Source of the DNA: Helicobacteraceae bacterium
GTDB lineage: Bacteria; Campylobacterota; Campylobacteria; Campylobacterales; SZUA-545
Assembly: GCA_031275395.1 (NCBI GenBank)
Contig: JAISOU010000010.1
Location: forward strand, 1-28,343
Length of the DNA stretch: 28,343 bases
Reading direction: 5' to 3'
This document shows, one piece after another, positions 24,868 through 28,343 of this stretch (the stretch's first letter is position 1; every line of letters begins with the position of its first letter). The position numbers and the translations under genes are program-made. The notes under the pieces were generated by a model. That model ran no database searches. It saw nothing but the letters and a program-made list of their open reading frames with translations, and had not been told where the DNA came from.

Positions 24868-25431
24868 TTACGTTTTAAGGATTCGCGGCAGAGTGATTCC
24901 CGTTTGCGATTGGTATTTGCCCTTGCGATCTTTATAGGTCGTTTCGCACAGATTGTCGCCTTGCAAAAAGATCACCTGCGCGATCCCTTCGTTGGCGTAG
25001 ATTTTCGCGGGCAGAGGCGTAGTATTGGAGATTTCGATCGTAATATGCCCCTCAAATTCGGGTTCAAAAGGCGTAACATTGACGATAATTCCGCACCTTG
25101 CGTAGGTGCTTTTGCCCAAACAGATCGCCAGCGCGTCGCGGGGCATTTTGAAGTATTCGATCGTTCGCGCCAACGCGAACGAGTTGGGCGGAACGATGCA
25201 AACGTCGCCCTTAAAATCGACAACGTTGGCGACGTCGAAACGCTTTGGATCGACGACCGTCGCGTTGATGTTGGTAAAAATCTTAAACTCGTCGCTTACG
25301 CGAATGTCGTAGCCGTAACTCGACAGCCCGTAACTAATGATTCCTTCGCCTTCCATCCGATCGATAAAGGGCGAGATCATTCCGTCCTTTAGCGACTTTT
25401 CCCGTATCCAGCTATCCGCTTTTAACCCCAT
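24868..25431 (-). CDS. dcd: dCTP deaminase
   Basis: Dcd deaminates dCTP to dUTP, feeding dTMP synthesis in the cytoplasm. The 187-residue product is full length. Conserved blocks are [14 protein letters not shown] (about 33-46), the nucleotide-binding [20 protein letters not shown] (about 105-124), and [20 protein letters not shown] with the catalytic Glu (about 126-145). The C-terminus has [18 protein letters not shown]. The frame is open to 25485, but ATG 25431 is chosen because GGAG lies five bases upstream and the family starts with MxLKxDxWI. It is transcribed divergently from accB across a 68-base spacer, which presumably holds both promoters. Confidence 0.93.
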   Translation of the reverse strand: MGLKADSWIREKSLKDGMISPFIDRMEGEGIISYGLSSYGYDIRVSDEFKIFTNINATVVDPKRFDVANVVDFKGDVCIVPPNSFALARTIEYFKMPRDALAICLGKSTYARCGIIVNVTPFEPEFEGHITIEISNTTPLPAKIYANEGIAQVIFLQGDNLCETTYKDRKGKYQSQTGITLPRILKT

Positions 25432-25499
25432 AAGCGCTCCGTTTAACTGCGTTTTCGCTATTATGCCGAAATTACACTCGCGCAATTAAAGGAAGAGCC

Positions 25500-25946
25500 T
25501 TGCTAAACCTTGACGAAATTAAGTCGCTCGCAGAATACCTAGAGAAAAGTTCGCTTTCAAAAATCAGGATCAAACGAGAAGACTTTAGCATAACCCTAGA
25601 ACGCAATATCGCCGTAGCTTCCCCCGTTTTCGCCAGCCATATTCCGGCGCAGAACGTTTCTCAGATCGCCGCGCCAAACGCGGTTTGCGCCGCGCTGTCT
25701 AAAGAGGGCGAGGTGATCGCAAGTCCTATGGTCGGCGCTTTTTACCGCTCCCCAAGCCCCGATTCGCCGCCATTTGTAAATGTGGGCGATCATATCGCCA
25801 AAGGCAAACCGCTTTGCGTTTTGGAGGCGATGAAGATCTTTAACGAGATCGAAGCCGAATACGAATGTTCCATTCTTGAAGTTTTGGTTGAAGATGGGCA
25901 GGTCGTGGAATACGATACGCCGCTCTTTAGAGTGAAACGGAGTTAA
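25500..25946 (+). CDS. accB: Biotin carboxyl carrier protein of acetyl-CoA carboxylase
   Basis: AccB carries the biotin that shuttles CO2 between biotin carboxylase and carboxyltransferase in the first step of fatty-acid synthesis. The 148-residue protein has the usual N-terminal helix (MLNLDEIKSLAEYLEKSSLS), a Pro/Ala-rich linker (about 38-70) and the biotinyl domain (about 72-148). The biotinylation motif is CVLEAMKIFNEIEAE with Lys112. The start is TTG 25500, with GGAAG just upstream; no ATG fits. accC begins one base after its stop, so the two are one operon. Confidence 0.93.
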   Translation: MLNLDEIKSLAEYLEKSSLSKIRIKREDFSITLERNIAVASPVFASHIPAQNVSQIAAPNAVCAALSKEGEVIASPMVGAFYRSPSPDSPPFVNVGDHIAKGKPLCVLEAMKIFNEIEAEYECSILEVLVEDGQVVEYDTPLFRVKRS

Positions 25947-25947
25947 A

Positions 25948-27300
25948 ATGGCTCGAATCAAACGAGTTTTGATCGCCAATCGCGGCGAGATTGCCCTTCG
26001 CGCTTTACGAACGTTTAAGGAGATGGGCAAAGAGGTCGTTTGCGTATATTCTACCGCCGATCGAGACGCGAGTTATTTAGAGTATGCGGACGCGGCGGTC
26101 TGTATCGGCGCGCCTAAAAGCTCCGAAAGCTATCTTAATATCCCCGCGATCATCACGACGGCTGAAATTACCGAATGCGACGCCGTCTTCCCCGGTTACG
26201 GCTTTTTAAGCGAAAACGAGCATTTTGTAGAGGTTTGTTCGCGCCACAAGCTCAACTTTATCGGTCCCGGACCAGAGGTTATGTCGCTTATGGCGGATAA
26301 AGCAAAAGCGAAAGAGGTAATGCGACAGGCGGGAATCCCCACGATACCCGGCGTAGAAGGCACGTTAAAAAACGCCGAAGACGCAAAGAAAAAAGCTAAA
26401 TCCGTCGGCTATCCCGTGATTTTGAAAGCCGCGGCGGGCGGCGGCGGGCGCGGAATGCGCGTCGTGGAGGACGAAAGCTACATTGAAAACGCCTTTTTAG
26501 CCGCTCGCGCCGAAGCCGAAAACGCCTTTGGCGACGGATCGATCTATATGGAAAAGTTTATCAAAGAGCCTCGCCATATCGAAGTTCAGATCATAGGCGA
26601 CAAATACGGAAACGCGATTCATATCGGCGAGCGCGACTGCTCTTTGCAACGCCGTCATCAAAAGGTGATCGAAGAAGCTCCCGCGATATTCTTAAAACCA
26701 GAAACCCGCGAAAAACTCCTTGAAACCGCCGTGAAAGCGGTAAAAGCGCTCAAATATGAAAATGCGGGAACGCTAGAGTTTTTGGTCGATAGCGATCAAA
26801 ACTTCTACTTTATGGAGATGAATACCCGCCTACAGGTAGAACACCCCGTCAGCGAGGCGATCAGCGGTTTGGATATTATCGAGCTTATGATCGCCGTAGC
26901 CGAAGGCGAAAAACTGCCCGATCAAAAAGATATTCGCTTTTCGGGGCATGCGATCGAATGTCGAATAACCGCCGAAGACCCCGTTCGTTTTCTGCCTTGT
27001 CCGGGTAAGATCAAGGATTGGATAGTCCCGGGCGGACGAAACGTGCGCGTAGATAGCCATTGCTACGCCGGCTATATCATTCCTCCGTATTACGATTCGC
27101 TAATCGCTAAGCTGATCGTCTATGCCTCTACACGCCAAAAGGCGATCGCCAAAATGAAAGAGGCGTTGCGCGAAACGAAAATCACGGGCGTAAAAACGAC
27201 CGCGGAGTTTCACGCGAAAATGCTTGAAAACCCCGACTTTGTCGCCAACAAGTTCGACACCAAATACCTAGAACGCCATCTAGCCAGCATAATCGGATAA
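25948..27300 (+). CDS. accC: Biotin carboxylase subunit of acetyl-CoA carboxylase
   Basis: AccC uses ATP and bicarbonate to carboxylate the biotin on AccB. The 450-residue length is standard. The N-terminal domain begins KRVLIANRGEIALRALRTFK. The ATP-grasp domain has ILKAAAGGGGRGMRVV (about 158-173, with Lys160). The active-site segment YFMEMNTRLQVEHPVSE is near 286-302, and the C-terminal domain has GHAIECRITAEDP. All key residues look intact. GGAG precedes ATG 25948. A hairpin directly after the stop codon could end the accBC transcript. Confidence 0.95.
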   Translation: MARIKRVLIANRGEIALRALRTFKEMGKEVVCVYSTADRDASYLEYADAAVCIGAPKSSESYLNIPAIITTAEITECDAVFPGYGFLSENEHFVEVCSRHKLNFIGPGPEVMSLMADKAKAKEVMRQAGIPTIPGVEGTLKNAEDAKKKAKSVGYPVILKAAAGGGGRGMRVVEDESYIENAFLAARAEAENAFGDGSIYMEKFIKEPRHIEVQIIGDKYGNAIHIGERDCSLQRRHQKVIEEAPAIFLKPETREKLLETAVKAVKALKYENAGTLEFLVDSDQNFYFMEMNTRLQVEHPVSEAISGLDIIELMIAVAEGEKLPDQKDIRFSGHAIECRITAEDPVRFLPCPGKIKDWIVPGGRNVRVDSHCYAGYIIPPYYDSLIAKLIVYASTRQKAIAKMKEALRETKITGVKTTAEFHAKMLENPDFVANKFDTKYLERHLASIIG

Positions 27301-27327
27301 CGCCCGCCATATTACCAAGACGGGCGT
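27300..27327 (+). terminator. Probable terminator of accBC
   Basis: ACGCCCG (27300-27306) and CGGGCGT (27321-27327) form a 7-base-pair GC-rich stem with a 14-base loop, starting at the last base of the accC stop codon and followed by ATTCTT. The tail is only moderately T-rich. Confidence 0.5.
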
Positions 27328-27337
27328 ATTCTTAAAC

Positions 27338-27356
27338 CCGTCTTTAACGAGGCAAA
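27338..27356. repeat. 19-base intergenic repeat, copy 2
   Basis: Identical to 9711-9729 (CCGTCTTTAACGAGGCAAA). Here it follows the putative accBC terminator. Confidence 0.6.
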
Positions 27357-27367
27357 ACCAACAAATC

Positions 27368-27425
27368 CCGTTATTCTCGCGAGCGCCCGCTCCGCTTCTC
27401 GGCGAGCTCTTCACAGAAATAACGG
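27368..27425. repeat. Nested inverted repeat
   Basis: CCGTTATT (27368-27375) pairs with AATAACGG (27418-27425), and CTCGC (27377-27381) with GCGAG (27401-27405) inside it. The architecture, an outer arm ending in CCGTT/AACGG around a GC-rich inner stem, resembles the element at 101-150. Confidence 0.5.
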
Positions 27426-27511
27426 CGCTTGTAGGATTTACTGAAAATGCGTAAGATTTCTGAATACGGCGGATTTACCTACCAACAAAACAACGAATTA
27501 CAACCCAATTT

Positions 27512-27733
27512 CTAATCTTGAATTAGCTTATTCTCGCTTAAATATTGCAACGCTTCGCCATTGCCTAATTCGCGCGCTTTTCTTGCGTCTTGCGTCGCTT
27601 GTTTGTAGTTTCCTTGTTCTGCGTAAGCGAAGGCGCGATTATTGTAAGCGTTGGCATAGTCCTTGTCGTCCGCGCAAACGATCTGCGAGCAGATCGCAAT
27701 AAGCGCCAAAGCGCCAATAAATAACCGTCTCAT
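27512..27733 (-). CDS. Secreted mini-TPR protein, probable deletion derivative
   Basis: The 73-residue product has a clear signal peptide (about 1-21, MRRLFIGALALIAICSQIVC then ADD), followed by a single TPR-like unit (NAYNNRAFAYAEQGNYKQAT) and a helical tail ending NKLIQD. The tail is nearly the same as that of the TPR pseudogene at 23797-24676, through an 87-base shared segment. A normal secreted TPR protein of this type would have several units between signal and tail, so internal deletion is likely. The frame is intact, with AAGGAG eight bases before ATG 27733. The Cys at the end of the signal (SQIVC) is not a standard lipobox. Whether it is expressed is unknown. Confidence 0.6.
   Translation of the reverse strand: MRRLFIGALALIAICSQIVCADDKDYANAYNNRAFAYAEQGNYKQATQDARKARELGNGEALQYLSENKLIQD
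27563..27649 (-). repeat. 87-base inverted repeat, right copy
   Basis: Reverse complement of 24539-24625 with one mismatch. It encodes the single TPR unit of the mini-TPR protein. Confidence 0.85.
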
Positions 27734-27774
27734 AGGTTACTCTCCTTTTTTCTTTTCTTTGCGATTATGACGCT

Positions 27775-28056
27775 TTAATTGGAAAAGTTCATATATATAT
27801 CGCACGTCATCTTTTGATCTGCGGCGTTGTTTTCCCAAAGGCGAACATAATCGAATATGTATACATCGATGGAATAACCTTCCTTATCATCATCTACTTT
27901 GCTATTCTTTGGTCTCTTGTCCGCCCCCCTCAATAATTCGATCGGTTTCATCTTAGTATCTGTTAGTTCTATATTGATTATTCGCGGATCGTTTGCAAAC
28001 GAAAAATGAAAGCGAGAAGGCGTATCTATATGTAGAATGCCCGCATCTTTAATAAT
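27775..28056 (-). CDS. Unrecognised small ORF, possible ATT start
   Basis: A stop-free frame runs from 28128 down to TAA at 27775-27777 (117 sense codons) with no ATG, GTG or TTG in its first third. AAGGAGGA at 28064-28071 lies seven bases before an in-frame ATT (28054-28056). Starting there gives 93 residues: IIKDAGILHIDTPSRFHF at the start, the middle has IELLRGADKRPKNSK, and the end is CDIYMNFSN. Alternatively, the upstream codons (KWYFIGYAISYPIFERQ) belong to the protein, and its start was lost by mutation or a frameshift links it to the upstream ORF. The purine run could also just be Lys/Glu codons. The gene is AT-rich and I do not recognise the product. The TAA is 41 bases upstream of the mini-TPR start. 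Confidence 0.4.
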   Translation of the reverse strand: MIKDAGILHIDTPSRFHFSFANDPRIINIELTDTKMKPIELLRGADKRPKNSKVDDDKEGYSIDVYIFDYVRLWENNAADQKMTCDIYMNFSN

Positions 28057-28109
28057 GGTTTTATCCTCCTTCTTTTGCCGTTCGAAAATTGGATAGGAAA
28101 TGGCATATC

Positions 28110-28343
28110 CTATGAAATACCACTTTCTTTAAGTCGTTGAATGTCTGCGTCGAATCTATCGTTATAATGCTTATCGTGCGGGTTAAATACAAAATTCCCT
28201 CCGCTCTTTTTGCATTGTAATTCCGCTTCAATAAGCGGAGCGGTACTGCTTAAACGCATAGCCTTAAAAAATGCGTCGTAATAATACAACTTCTCATTCT
28301 CATCGTAAATACCAGCGTTCAAGCCGATTGCTAAAATAAGCGC
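28110..28343 (-). CDS. Unrecognised partial ORF running off the right edge
   Basis: The minus-strand frame is open from the window edge to TAG at 28110-28112, giving at least 77 residues. The visible N-terminal part (ALILAIGLNAG) could be the end of a signal peptide or membrane helix. It is followed by a soluble region with LYYYDAFFKAMRLSSTAPLI and QCKKSGGNFVFNPHDKHYND. I know no family match. A TTG at 28322 could be a start, but the frame continues upstream, so the real start is probably outside. It overlaps the open frame of the next ORF by up to 19 bases in a different phase. Confidence 0.5.
   Translation of the reverse strand, partial: ALILAIGLNAGIYDENEKLYYYDAFFKAMRLSSTAPLIEAELQCKKSGGNFVFNPHDKHYNDRFDADIQRLKESGIS

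Overview
The window looks like chromosomal DNA of a member of the Campylobacterota (epsilonproteobacteria). The evidence is the gene content: a hook protein of the Campylobacter FlgE2 type, a flgD-flgE pair with a DUF115 (Maf-type) flagellar gene nearby, RpoN-type -24/-12 promoters in front of the hook genes, an accB-accC pair beside dcd, and a TorD-like chaperone paired with a four-cluster ferredoxin. Genus cannot be read from the sequence. Two genome-level traits stand out. The palindrome GCGATCGC occurs at about one copy per kb, a frequency best known from cyanobacterial HIP1. Core genes are intact, while several accessory genes are visibly decayed.

Layout. (1) 265-2219, minus strand: a TorD-family chaperone and a 4Fe-4S protein, probably accessory factors for a molybdenum or formate-dehydrogenase-type oxidoreductase encoded off the left edge. 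(2) 2347-5474, plus strand: a fused TIGR03546+TIGR03545-type membrane protein coupled to a membrane-anchored, cysteine-paired Sel1-repeat protein. (3) 5617-6239, minus strand: a dead HigBA-like toxin-antitoxin locus. (4) 6374-14401, plus strand: a flagellar hook block with two sigma-54 promoters, flgD and a large FlgE-like protein, then the main hook protein FlgE and a DUF115 gene. (5) 14402-16043: a gene-free stretch with large hairpins, then a wrecked surface lipoprotein gene. (6) 16153-23410, minus strand: a tripartite RND efflux operon (adaptor, pump, outer-membrane channel) with an adenine-specific DNA methyltransferase and an unrecognised AT-rich gene inserted between pump and channel, every junction overlapping. 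(7) 23598-24676: a small coding remnant and a frameshifted TPR gene. (8) 24868-27300: dcd (minus), accB and accC (plus), for pyrimidine deoxynucleotide and fatty-acid synthesis. (9) 27512-28343, minus strand: a secreted mini-TPR protein sharing an 87-base inverted repeat with the TPR pseudogene, and two unrecognised AT-rich ORFs, the last running off the edge.

The most unusual feature is the methyltransferase plus partner gene sealed by overlapping start and stop codons inside an efflux operon. I saw no tRNA, rRNA, CRISPR array or intact transposase.
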